Of a stretch of DNA of 64,000 nt, positions 12,401 to 24,500 are shown one piece after another; positions within the stretch are counted from its first letter, which is position 1; each line of letters opens with the position of its first letter. The notes under the pieces are model-generated. The model searched no databases, was not told where the DNA came from, and saw only the letters and a program-made list of their open reading frames with translations. The position numbers and the translations under genes were made by a program. The stretch is from Euonymus europaeus (lineage: Eukaryota > Streptophyta > Magnoliopsida > Celastrales > Celastraceae), in the NCBI GenBank assembly GCA_963580455.1, contig OY756965.1:21550902-21614901 (forward strand), read 5' to 3'.

Positions 12401-13690
12401 ATTACTAACTTGAAAGAATATCACATCATACAATACCTATCATATTTTCACAACAATAAACATGACAGTATCAACCATATTTTAACAACAATAAGCCAGT
12501 ACCAACAACTTCAAAAAATTCACCTACAGTACCAACAACAAATAGTATCGAAATCACAGACAGTACCAATAGTATTCTCAAACAAGAAGCATGACAGTAC
12601 CAACAACAGACATTATCAAATTCATTGAGAAGAACAAATTCAGAAACAATATCAAATTCATATATAGTATCTAACTCAGAGACAGTATCAACCATCTTTT
12701 AAGAACAAAGAGCCAATACCAACAATTTCAAAAAATTCACCGACAGTACCAACAACAAACAGTACCGAAATCACATACAGTACCAATAACATTCTCAAAT
12801 AAGAAGCATGACAATATCAACAACAACAAACAGTATCAAATTCATTAAGAATAACAAATTCACAAACAATATCAAATTCATATACAGTATCAAAGTCAGA
12901 GACAGTATCAACCATATTTTGAGAATAATGAGCCAGTACCAACAACTTCAAAAAATTCACCTACAGTACCAACAACAAATAGTATCGAAATCACAGACAG
13001 TACCAATAGTATTCTCAAACAAGAAGCATGACAGTATCAACAACAGACATTATGAAATTCATTGAGAATAACAGATTCAGAAAGAATATCAAATTCATAT
13101 ACAGTATTTAACTTAGAGACAGAATCAACCATATTTTAAGAACAAAGAGCCAATACCAACAATTTCAAAAAATTCACCGACAGTACCAACAACAAATAAT
13201 ACTGAAATCACAGACAGTACCAATAGTTTTCTCAAATGAGAAGCATGACAGTATTAACAACAATAAACAGTATCAAATTCATTAAGAATAACAAATTCAC
13301 AAACAATATCAAATTCATATACAGTATCAAACTCAGAGACAGTATCAACCATATTTTGAGAACAATGAGCCAGTACCAACAACTTCAAAAAATTCACCTA
13401 CAGTACCAACAACAAACAGTACCGAAATCACATACAATATCAATAGTATTCTCAAATAAGAAGCATGATAATACCAACAATAAAAGACAGTATCAAATTC
13501 ATTAAGAATAACAAATTCACAAATAATATCAAATTCATATACAATATCTAACTCAGAGACAGTATCAACCATATTTTGACAACAATGAGCCAATACCAAT
13601 AATTTCAAAAAATTCATCGACAGTACCAACAACAAACAGTATCGAAATCATTGACAGTATCAATAGTATTCTCAAACAAGAAGCATGACA
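12400..13690 (-). repeat. Right-arm tandem array, ~219-bp unit, about 6 copies
   Basis: The landmark AGCCARTACCAACAA recurs at about 12494, 12711, 12931, 13148, 13368 and 13588, spacing 217-220 bp. Its reverse complement is homologous to the left array. Each unit carries an extra ~35-bp segment (minus strand: GATACTGTCATGCTTCTTGT and following) that is missing from the internal left-arm units but present once at the outer edge of the left arm (about 9594). Confidence 0.9.
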
Positions 13691-14313
13691 ATACCACACC
13701 TATAGATCTTGATCTTGGAAAATAAGTAGAAATCTTGAAAAAAGAATTATAGATCTTGAAAAAGAACTCTTAGATCTAAAATAACTAGAAATCTTGAAAG
13801 AGAGAGAAACCATGAGATAGCAATACTACAAAAATAAAGACTTACCGATGGGATTTCGACGGAAAATGATCGGAAAATCTGAACTGGTCAGAAAATATGG
13901 AATGTTACGGTCAAAATCTAAGATCTTAGTGAGAGAGAATATGAGAGAAGAGACGAGATGAGTTGAAAGAGAGATGAGATAGAGAGTGTGGGAGAGAATG
14001 TGAGAGAAGATGTGAGGGTTCCAAAGTATGAGAGAGACGTGAAAACAAGGACATTCTTGCCATTTTAAAAAAAATCATTTCAAACTTTACATTGATAACC
14101 GTGAAAGGTATGCCTTTTTGGTAATAAAATTTACCATGTAATTTTTTAGTGAAAAATGTAACCCAGGGTTACTAAATGGTAATAAACCCAAAAATTTAAC
14201 AGGAAGCGATAGCCCGCTTCGACAAGAAATTCAAATCGAAGAAGAGAGTAAGAGAAGGTGAAGCAAATTCAGAGAAAGAGAGTGGAGGAGAGACGAGTAG
14301 GGGATAAATTGGG

Positions 14314-17300
14314 ATGCCAAGAACAGAATTTAAAGCGAAATCAGGGAGGAAGGCATTGAGGGACCTATCGAACAATGGAGGAGGAAGTGGAAGATTCTCG
14401 AAATCCGTGAATGCACAGAAGAAAGCCTCGGCGAAGGATATGGAAGATCGACGCGTCTTTCAAGAATCGCAAAGAGACGACGGATCTCTCGACCGGCTCA
14501 TGCTCGTCCACTCCGATTTGTCATCTCTTCTAAGTCAGGTACGCCAGAAACACTGCCCAACGTAAACCTAGATACAGATATTGGAGATATAGAATCTATG
14601 TAGTCCTCTCTCAGTCTCTTTTTATTCTTGTTGGTGGATCGTTTTGCAATCCTTAAGTTTATTTTCTCTCTGATTTCATGTTGCGTGATGGTTGATCTAC
14701 AATGTTTCTGATTTATACACTGGTCGTTGAGAAGTGTGGAAAGAAGGAACGAGGTTAAAATCAAGATTTCTTTTTTTCTTTCTTCCATATTTGAGATAAA
14801 CAGATTGACTAACTGAATTCATTGTCTTGGACTCTTTTCGATACAGTTAACTGATTGAGAGTGAAAAAGAAAGATATGGAGATTAGTGGAGACTGGAGAA
14901 TGTAGTTTTAGACCGAACTGAATGGTGAAAGAGAATTGGATTAGTGTGTTACTTCACTTACTTGTAGTTTTCATGATGTGTTTAAGTGATATATTCCAAA
15001 TGATTGGGATTAGATGTTGTTGACAATAAAGTACATTTTTTTGTTTTTTAAAATATGCTAGATTACGTAGAGTAAAATGCTCATAAATGCCGATTGCCAA
15101 GATGAGGTCAATGTGTGTGTTCATGTGATCACCGAAGGTTTTAGTAACATTGATTCGGCAATGCCAATCCTTGTGATCTCAGAGGTGTATTATTGTTTTG
15201 GCATAACCACCCTCATTTATGGGAAGAACTCGTGTTGTAGACTTGCAGTATATCTCTGCATTCATGAACTAGTTAAAGTATTGTTTCTTCATCAGACATT
15301 TGAAATTAAGATTAAAGCAAGTAAAAATGATAATTATCCCTCTATATCATGGGTGTGTGGTGTACTGTTTCTTAGGATAGAGCAGTATGCTAGCTGTCTC
15401 CTGATGCACTTCTTGATCTTTGTAACTATATATCTGCAGAGTCAACTCTCTGACTGATTCATCTTTTTCAGTTAATGGTTTACTGTGATTTGTGGCTATT
15501 TGAAGGTCATAATACTCATCTGCATGTTGGTTTTGAAAATTTTAAAGCAGTTGCAAGTAATTGTATATGCTGGATTGTGGTTTTCCTCAGAAATTCATTA
15601 GCTGTAGATTAACACTGAATGATTGTATTTTCAATGGATTACTTTGAAAGTATAGCAGTTTTAATTTAGTTTTTCTTTCTTCATTTCCTATTCCTCCTCC
15701 CTATTTTTCTATAGGAACTATGAAGCATGCAGGGTAAGGGTTTGAATGTCATTGAGTTTATTGCCAGAATTTATTTTCGCTTTTTTGGCAGATGATCTTT
15801 AATAACCCACTCTTTGTGAATGGCAGATTGATAAACTTGTCGTTCAAGCATTTAAACTCAAGGGTACAAGCAAAGAGAGAAGAAAAGAAATAGAATCTTT
15901 CTCAAACGTCATGTCTGATATGCTTTCCTCTTTAAAGGTTAGTCCTATCAATTAACTTCTTAATGCCTTGTAGATTGTGCAAGGGGTGAGATAGGATTGA
16001 CCTCAATGAAGTGAGGATTAGAATCAGAATACATTATCTTAGGTTCGATGGATGAAAAGATGAGAGGTGGATATGATAAAATAAATATTATAGGATTGAA
16101 CTTAATCTTGCAGTTTACATATCTACGCCTCATCCTGAGGATTCAAACAAACAATGACTGGGCAGGATTTAGAATGCACCAAAAAGTATGATCTCTTACA
16201 TAGTGCAGCTTACAAACAAGCCAAAGTGTATACCACTTGAACATTATCTATTATTTCCTGATGCAAGATAATATATTCTATAATTGCAGCCATGGGTACC
16301 CAGATTTCAGAAGCTATTGTCTAGTCCTTTGGAGACTGCAAATCAATTGGGACAGTCTTTGGTGAAAATAATGTCTCCTGTGAAAGAAGTTGAAAGAACT
16401 AAAGTTCACAGTCCAGAGCCGTCTACCTTGGACTCATTAATATCCCCTTCTTCCCTTGTGTCCTGGCATAATGGCTGTCATATTGAAAGAGAGAGACAAT
16501 TTTTTCAGCTCACACCTCATCATATATCAAAAGCTTTATCATCCAAGCATCTAGACTCTTCTAAATTGAAGTATGAAAAGAATAATTGTGATCCTGTTGT
16601 TGAACTGCCATCTTTTCTAAATATTCCTGAAGATGCAAATGATGATCTGCTTGAAGGAATGTCAGCGACGACAAGTCCTAAAAGGCATCATGCTGTTGCG
16701 ACTGAAAAGAAAAGTTCTTTACAATCTGTTTCCGTTTCAACGCCAGCATTCTCAAAGAAGAACCATCCTCTACTTGTTACAACTCCTCGTTCGAAAATGT
16801 CTCCTCCAAGATCTTGCCTGTTGCTGGAACCCAAGATTTACTCTTCGTATCATGGCAATCAGAGGACTAGTAAATGCACACCCTTCAATTTTATAAATCA
16901 TTCAGAGATCCCAGAGTCCTCCAGCAGTGAAGGTTCAGAAGATCTGGCATTGAAGTATCCAGAGCACCTGGGGATACAAACGACCTATAGAACAAGAATG
17001 GTGAAGAAAGAGATAGAAGCATCACCGAATTGGTTGTTCTCCCCTCCCAAGAGTTGTGTTATATTAGAGCCACCTGATGTGAAATCACTGGACAATGTTG
17101 CCATAAGTAACCACTTGCCAGTTAATTCTCGTGTCTCCAATCAGCTAAGAAACTTGTCTATATCAAACGAAAATGTCCAAGTTAGTTGTCCTCAAACTAA
17201 CAAATCATTTAATCAAGGTATTCTTTTTTCCCCCTTTTGATGTTAGGTTCCTTTTTCTATTATCAAGCCAATTCAACTTAGGTATAGGACATAATTTGTT

Positions 17301-17579
17301 CATGGTTTCTTTTGTACTGCAGGGACTATTGGTGGAGCCATAAAACTGATAGAAAGTACTCCCACATTCAAAGACCCTGAAAGCACGTTCAGGACTGGAA
17401 AACGTCCAGGTGAGAATACATTAAAGAAAGAGCTGTGGAAGAAGTTTGAAGCTGCATCCACTTATGGGATTCGGTTAAATGCCTCCACATCCCATGGGAC
17501 CACTGTGAATGGATTTCTTGATAGGTTGGATGAGGTTTCTTGTGACGAGGAAAGTACAATGCCAGATGGTTTGAGATAA
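14314..17579 (+). CDS. Uncharacterised plant protein, Ser/Pro-rich, 506 aa
   Basis: Four exons in phase: 14314-14538, 15827-15937, 16290-17217, 17323-17579. I recognise a plant-type gene but not its family. The N-terminus is basic and contains RKALRDLSN (residues ~12-20), which fits a destruction-box pattern RxxLxxxxN of cell-cycle proteins. Residues ~55-130 (SLDRLMLVHSDLSSLLSQ, KLVVQAF, SSLKPWVPRFQKLLSSP) look helical and conserved. The middle is Ser/Pro/Lys-rich and holds two related motifs, PPRSCLLLEP and PPKSCVILEP. The C-terminus GTIGGAIKLIESTPTFKDPE...LDRLDEVSCDEE ends at TAA 17577. An AATAAA lies at 17721. No membrane or enzyme signature is visible. Starting ATG is only ~125 bases right of the fold-back element, which therefore sits in its promoter or leader. 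A mitotic role is a guess from the D-box only. Confidence 0.8.
14539..15826. other. Intron 1 of the uncharacterised gene
   Basis: AT-rich intron of 1,288 bases. It contains one open frame (15077-15457, 126 codons) whose translation is compositionally random and has no family resemblance; I regard it as chance. No other feature seen. Confidence 0.6.
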
Positions 17580-18598
17580 CATACATCCTCATCTGAAACT
17601 GAAAGTGAAAGTTTTTGATATGGAAATGGTGTACTGTACAATTTTTTATATGGAAATGGTGTATGACCTAGCTGTGTTAATGGCAAAAGTTTATATTATT
17701 CCTCTTCAACTTGTAACCACAATAAAATTATCAGGCATGGAAGAAAGGAAACCTTACATCCAGCATTGTCTTCCTTTCAATTTGTAAAAGCGACGGAATG
17801 GAGACCGAGATTCGGATAACAGAAAGAGCCCAGGTGAAGAGATTCAGAGAGAATATGATCGAAAGATTGAAATCACAATAAATCCTCTTCCTTCACTGCT
17901 GTTCAAAGTTCAAAAAGAACATGTCTTTGCATCACAAGCTGGTCGGTTCTTTGCAAAAGGATGAAGAATCCATAAGTCATCTCCTCTTGCAGTTGCTGGA
18001 CAAGGGAACTTTTATGGACTACAATTCAAAGAGCCACTCTAATCCTGCATTAAGTCCTCCCATCCCCCATTATTTTCCAAAATATTGTTGCTTGTATAAG
18101 ACTATGTTTGGGAGAGGGGTTGGGAGAAGTTGAGTTAGAAGAGGTAGGGTTAAAAAAAGTTTATAAAAGTGAATTCTTACTTAATATGAGTGGGATTGAG
18201 AGGAGTTAGGAGTCTATGTGAGTGAACACTTTTTAACTCTTTATTTTGAGGGGTTGAAAAAATGAGTGTTGGGAGTCGTTCGATTTAAAGTAAAATTTCG
18301 GAATGGTTCGCTTGTTCACGGACCAATCACAACACGACTACCAAACAATGTCTAAAAAAAGAGTGTAAAAGAAAAAGAGCGTAAAAAGAAGAGAAAATTG
18401 CAACTAGATACTTTTAAGACCAATGCCGAATTGCCCATTAAACTGGGGGAAAAAATAAATTAATAGCGGGGTCGAATCACAAATAACAAACTTCGACAGA
18501 CACTTCTTTCTAAACTCCTCAGACTTGTCCACTAAACCCTCTCTCTCAACTTTGAAGCTCCTTAAGCCCTAAACGCAGAGTTTTCCAATCGGGAAGCA
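17580..18598. other. Spacer between the uncharacterised gene and MMS19
   Basis: After the 3' region, 17788-17970 carries a coding-looking but ATG-less open stretch (see findings). 18060-18480 is low-complexity, G- and A-rich sequence. From about 18490 the sequence is probably the MMS19 promoter and leader. No TATA box is obvious. Confidence 0.4.
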
Positions 18599-21500
18599 AT
18601 GGTAGAGCCGAGTCAGTTCACCCGACACATTGAATTGTTCGTCGACTCGTCATGCTCCGCTACGCAACAGGTTTTAGATCTCCAATTCTATGTCCTTACT
18701 CACCGTTTTCTTTCCACGTTTTGCGTTTATTGGCTCTTAGTCCTGTTTCTGGTTGCTTCTTAGAGACGTTGAAAATGCGAAAACTTATATATGAACCTGA
18801 ATTGTAATTTGTTTTGAAAAGGGGAACGCAATTATGTGATTGAATCTAAAACTTAATGCATGCCGACTTGATTATTACGCTTACGAGTCCATCAATGGTG
18901 AGTGTGTTTGCTTGCTTGCGGAAGTATTTCAAACGGAATTTAGTACTTATTCTGTAGCTATATAGCAAACACCGCTATATGTATGTGTAATGATGGTAGT
19001 AGTTCAACAAAAGTAGTTGTTTTTTGTCAAAATTTGATTATTTCCTAAATATCTGTTATTCACTCTTATGGTGTGACTACTGACTACAGACTGCAAGTAT
19101 CGATGCAATTGCCTTACTCTTGAAGAATAATGTGTTGACATTGGAAGCACTGGTATATCTCATTCAATTCTAAATTTGTATATTTACGTTTTCTTTCAGC
19201 TTGTTTAATGTTTCGGGCATATATAGATTTTCAGGCTATGTCTCTCACTTTCTTCCTGTCTGTAAAATTTAGGTCAAAGAGTTGGGAATGTATTTGACTG
19301 TGACAGACAACATAATTCGCGCTAGAGGTATGTAGTTTTCCTTAGAGGGATTCTTTTGGATGTTTTTCATTATAGAACTTGGTTAGGCTGCAGTGCCAAA
19401 AAAAGGGCTATGGTGTAGAATGACTCTATTCGTTTGATTATGAGATTCTATTGTATTACTGCCATATACTTACAGAACTTGGTGATCATTTTTGTTGTTT
19501 TGGCTGTGGGTTATTTAATTTGACTGCTCATTACTGCTGCATTTTATCCATCAGAAAAAGGCATCTTGCTTGATATTGTTACTCTTGCTCTTGCTCTTGC
19601 TCCTGCTTCTTATTTTAGCAGCGTTTGTTGTTATTTTAAAGAACCAAAAATCAAAATGATGCTGAGATATTCTTGGAAAATGGTATCCTCCCTTAGGTAT
19701 CCTTCTTCTTGGAGAAGTGCTTATGCGTCTTTCATCAAAGCCACTGGACAATGTCACCATACATAGCTTGATAACATTTTTCACTGACAGATTGGTAAGT
19801 TTGGAAATTTATTTTTATGACATTGTTTGTTTAGAAGAAGTGTTGAATTATAGTCTTTTATTATCACATGAGCTTTGAAATATTATAGATGTTTTTTTTA
19901 ACTTTCATCTATTACCAGTTTACCATTTATCATCCTTAACGTGCTTCCTTCTTTCCCAGTATTATTTGGATGTGTGTAGGTGTGTGAGCTTGTATGTATG
20001 TATGTATGTACACACACACACAATAATAGTAATAATTAGAGTGCTTTACAAAAGGAAAATTCAAGTGTCAAAGCTGTCATACCTCTGAAGTTGTTTGGGC
20101 CAGTATTACAGGATCAATTGTGCATTTAGTGATACACAGTTTATTGGGCACTTGTTTCCTAAACTCATCCTGCTCATCTTATTGTTATTATAACCAATTT
20201 ATCCAGTGATTTAATCTTCAAATCTCAAGAATTTTAGGACATTGAACGAAATGCTTAAAGGAAATAAAGAAACAGAGAAGTAGGTTGAAATCACAGACCT
20301 AATACTGCATAGTGTTGCCTTGAGCTCAGCATCCTTGCCTGAAAATGATATTAGTTCTGACTTATGAGTTTTCCATGTTTTGATCATTCGTTGTTATAGT
20401 TTGCTGAAAAGAAAAGAGGTAGGAATATTTGTTACAATATTGCATGAGCTATGATTGAACTGGAAACCAAAGGTGCAATGAAAGTATTACCAAATAAAAA
20501 GTGAAGGTAAATAATACCCGTGCAAAAGGCCCCAACAACGGGCAAGGTTGGGGACAAATAAAATGTATGCAAACCTTATCCCACATAATGTTGTTGTTTT
20601 CGAGAATTGAACCCGTGACTTCTAGGTTGCACCCCTGCAATTATATCAGTAGGTCACGTGTTTGCGTGTCAAAAGTCAACAACTTTCGTGCACAAGGTTC
20701 TCGTAGTGGGCTGGGTTGGGGACAAGTATGATGTAAGCGCAACTTACTCCCACATAATACGTGGAGTGCTTGTTGTCGAGAATTGAGTCTGTGACTTCTA
20801 GGTTGGACCTCTACAGATGCTCATATGTTAAGGGTAAAGAACTCTAATGCACAAGGCTCCCACTACGGGCGGGGAGTCATACTTGATGTACGCTGACTTG
20901 AGCTTCACATAATAGATGGGCATGTTGTTTCCATGAATAAGTTTTAATGTCTACGCAACTCATAAGAACTTATTTTCTATAGAAGAAAAATAATGTTTTG
21001 CCAAAAAAATGGCATTCCAACTTAGCTTAACGCCTTTGTACCAAAAATTTACAAAGTTACTTGATCTGCCCCTTGCCTATCACACTGTTTTGAGTGACTT
21101 TCTTTGTGCATTATGTATGTACCAACAACCACAAGTTCTGGTAATTTTTTACTAGACTGTTCAAGTGAGTGTTCTACAAAGTGTCTTAAGATTGATTCAG
21201 GTTCTTGCATACTTGGGGTATTTACCTTGGTGCTTTTCTGTGTGCTAGACTGCTAGTAAAGTCTGGTGACATTTGCTTCAGGAAAGGAGTTTGAAGCTTG
21301 AAACTTCGATGGAAATTTTGTTAATATGGCTGACATGCTAATAATGTAGCCTGGCACCTTTTCCACATTTATTGCATTATAACGCCCTTTTCTGGTTTAC
21401 ACAGTAATGAATTTTATCATGCAATTAGATACATCATGAATAAAATAGATGATATTGTACTTATATCAGGCAGATTGGAAAGCTTTGCGTGGCGCGCTTG

Positions 21501-24500
21501 TTGGCTGCTTGGCTTTGATGCAAAGAAAGAGTATTGCAGGTATGGTCTCTGAGAGTGATGCAAAGGCTGTCGGACAGTCTTATTTACAAAACCTTCAGGT
21601 GCAGTCTCTGGGACAGCATGACAGGAAGGTATAATTGGTTACACGCCCAATGGTGATGTTGGCATGTTTGACAATTTACTGCAAAATACATTAAAGGAAA
21701 AACAATCATGCCTCTAATTTTTCTGCCAATTTCTTGATTAGATTTCAACTTTTTTCTTGTTATTTTTGCAGCTTTGCTATGAACTGTTGCAATGCCTATT
21801 AGAATCCTATCCCGATTCTGTTACCTCTCTGGTATTATCTTTACTCTCTCTCTCTCAAACCGCCCCCAACGCACACCCAATCAAATATATTTTTAAGATA
21901 TATCATGGTGTACTTTTCTTTTTCGATTGATGTCCCATTGTATTTAATATTTTTGTTTTGAATATTGGCTGTTCATTTTCCTGTTCAGGGTGACGACCTC
22001 CTTTATGGAATCTGTGAAGCAATTGATGGAGAAAAAGATCCTCAATGCTTAATGCTAGGATTTCACCTTGTTGAAGTTCTCCCGCGATTATTTCCTGATT
22101 CATCTGGATTACTCGAAAGTTTTTCTAGTGACCTTTTTGAGGTCTTGGGGAGTTACTTTCCCATTCATTTTACCCATGTAAGCTTAATGTGCATGCTTCA
22201 TGCTTGGTTCATCTTTGATTTTCATATTGAAAAATTTTCTTTCCTTTTTCGTGGACAAAGTTAGTAAAATTAAAATTTGAAACTAAACTGCATTATATAG
22301 CAAAAAATAGTAGCCATATTCTGTGTATAGATGCTTTATGAAGGCTTCATGGAATTACTAACTAAAATATTGAAAGTCACTGTTAGTTTGTTTCTTTAAG
22401 ATTCTTTTTTGTGTTGGTCAATGTTTGAAATCCGATAAAAGCAGCTTTCATCGATAGTTATTGGTTGGGCAGAATATTGGTGTAACATTAATAAGATGTT
22501 CCAGTGGTTTTAAAATTTTGAACTGGAGTTGACTCATGAATCAGGATGAATATGTCAAGACTTTTGAAGGCTAAAATGACATTTACACTTGATTGTTGAC
22601 AACTGGTTTCTTACACATTGGATTGCTGGTTGGATATTTTGAAGTTAATTAGCTGGTGAGAGTTTGGGGAAGGATACATTCATACATTTGAATGTAAATT
22701 TTACTCCTATGTTTTTGAGGATTCACTTCTATTGCTTTTAAAATTGGAATTTCTGTGTGTAAGTAAATGGGTATACTGAATAAAATAATGCATTGAGGTT
22801 CTCTAATGAATGTATTAACGGTAAGAAGAACTGAAACTTATTAGTGAGTCCAGATGTATTGCCCTTCTCTTTTATTTTTCAATTTTTTTACCAAGGATGG
22901 AAAATATTATAACCCTTTTATCCATTTTTTTCCCTGCAATTGATTGTGCATGTTACTGATATAAAATGTGTTATTTATTTCATTATTTTACAAGCCAAAA
23001 GCTGAGGATGTTTCTCTGAAGAGGGATGATCTCTCAAATGCACTAATGGTAAGTATGTATACGTGTATACTTCTTTTTCCTGAAACCTTTACTTTCTTTT
23101 GGATATTACCTTTTTTCCCAAATGAACTAATAATATAATTCCCCGCCCCTCCCAAAAAATACTATCATGTCTTTCATTGACATTAATTACACTGTTATTG
23201 TGAGAACTTTTCAATATGTGCCCCTTTCTTGAACAGAATTATATTTGCGTTATGATGTTTCTTTTCTTCTTTGCTTTGGCAGTTGGCATTTTCTTCAACA
23301 CCCCATTTTGAGCCATTTTCTGTTCCCTTGCTTCTTGAGAAACTTTCTTCCTCTCTCCCATCGGCAAAGGTTTGTGAAAGCTAAAAATGATTATGTTCTC
23401 TGTAATGTATCTTCATGCAGCAATTTACCTATTATTTCAGATAGTTCCGTCTTTTCTGGGTTATCCATCCAATTGAATGCTGACTTTTTAAGCTTGCAGA
23501 TTGATTCTCTGAAGTACCTCAGTAATTGCACACTGAAGTATGGAGGAGACAGAATGGCAAAACATGCAGGAGCTATTTGGTCTTCACTAAAAGATGCAAT
23601 ATCTTCTTCGCTGCAAGTTTCTGGTCTATCCTTTGTTGCAGAAACACTCAATGATCAAGGCTATCTGGAAAATGAGATTACAAGGGAAGCCCTAAAGCTT
23701 CTCGAGAAGGTTTTCATGCAAAATACTGATGTGTACTTCAGTTTGCTTGCCAGTGATGAAGATGTGAAAAAGATTTTCAACATGATTTCCAATTGTAATA
23801 AATACAGTGAAATTCCCCTGAAAAGCAAGCAGAGACTACATGCTGTTGCTCTTATCCTCTCTGCTTCTACTAAGGCCTCTGTTGCCTCCTGCAATAGAAT
23901 CTTTGAAAGTTACTTCCCTCGCTTGATGGATGATCTGGGGCTTTCAGTGGAAAACTCATATGTAGCCTATAAGCCAAATGAAAACTGTGTGGTTCCTGAA
24001 AATCTTAATTTTGGAGCTCTTTATCTCATCATTGAACTCCTTGGGGCATGCAGAGATCTGATTGCAAGTTCTGGAGAGCTTGTATTGGAAGCTACTTATG
24101 CACATGAAAAATGGGGCTACTTGCTTCAAAGCTTTTCTTTTTCTTTAAGCCAGATATTCAGTTCTATCTTGGCAACTACTGATGACCATACTCAGGAGGC
24201 ATATATTTATCTTGGAGGTATACTTCTGTTTTGTATGCAAACATGTGTGATGGAGTTGCAAGGGTGCAACCTAGGGGTTAGCGGTTCAATTCCTGAAACA
24301 GCATCTCCACATATTATGTGGAAGTAAGGTCTGCGTACATCTTGCATGTTCTCGACACCCACCTACTGCTAAAGCCTTGTGCATGGGATTTTTTTTTTAT
24401 CATTTTGATTGTCAGTTTATCATTGGTTGCTGTAGTACAGGTTTAATTAATCTGCCTGGGGATGTTATTATAGAGGGTGAGGATTATAAAATCAAAATAT

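Larger units (their letters stand above)
9163..14189. mobile_element. Large fold-back element, probably non-autonomous MULE
   Basis: The left end GGGTGAATTACTGGCCGGTC (9163) and the reverse complement of the right end, GGGTTTATTACCATTTAGTA (14189 inward), share GGGTNNATTAC, a GTNAC step and ATTTTTNAC. They are flanked by AAAAATTTT (9154-9162) and AAAAATTTA (14190-14198), a 9-bp target duplication with one mismatch, as expected of Mutator-like elements. Inside come pyrimidine-rich arms (9310-9470; mirrored as purine-rich 13910-14050), then AAGATCT-rich stretches, then tandem arrays in opposite orientation (about 9590-11210 and 12400-13690) around a ~1.1-kb centre. Open frames inside are repeat artefacts with low-complexity translations; I see no transposase. 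Arabidopsis FARE and other plant fold-back elements are the nearest known type. Confidence 0.75.

Noticed and set aside
9165..13635. Many open frames of 60-117 codons inside the fold-back element
   Set aside because: They translate repeat units in several frames, have low-complexity content and recur with the unit; unit lengths are not multiples of three.
15077..15457. 126-codon open frame in intron 1 of the uncharacterised gene
   Set aside because: No family resemblance; flanking exons splice cleanly around it.
19556..19696. Apparent earlier start of MMS19 exon 4 (GGCATCTTGCTTGAT)
   Set aside because: The acceptor CCTTAG at 19691-19696 keeps phase and gives GILLLGEVLMRL, matching the family; the earlier stretch does not continue in frame.
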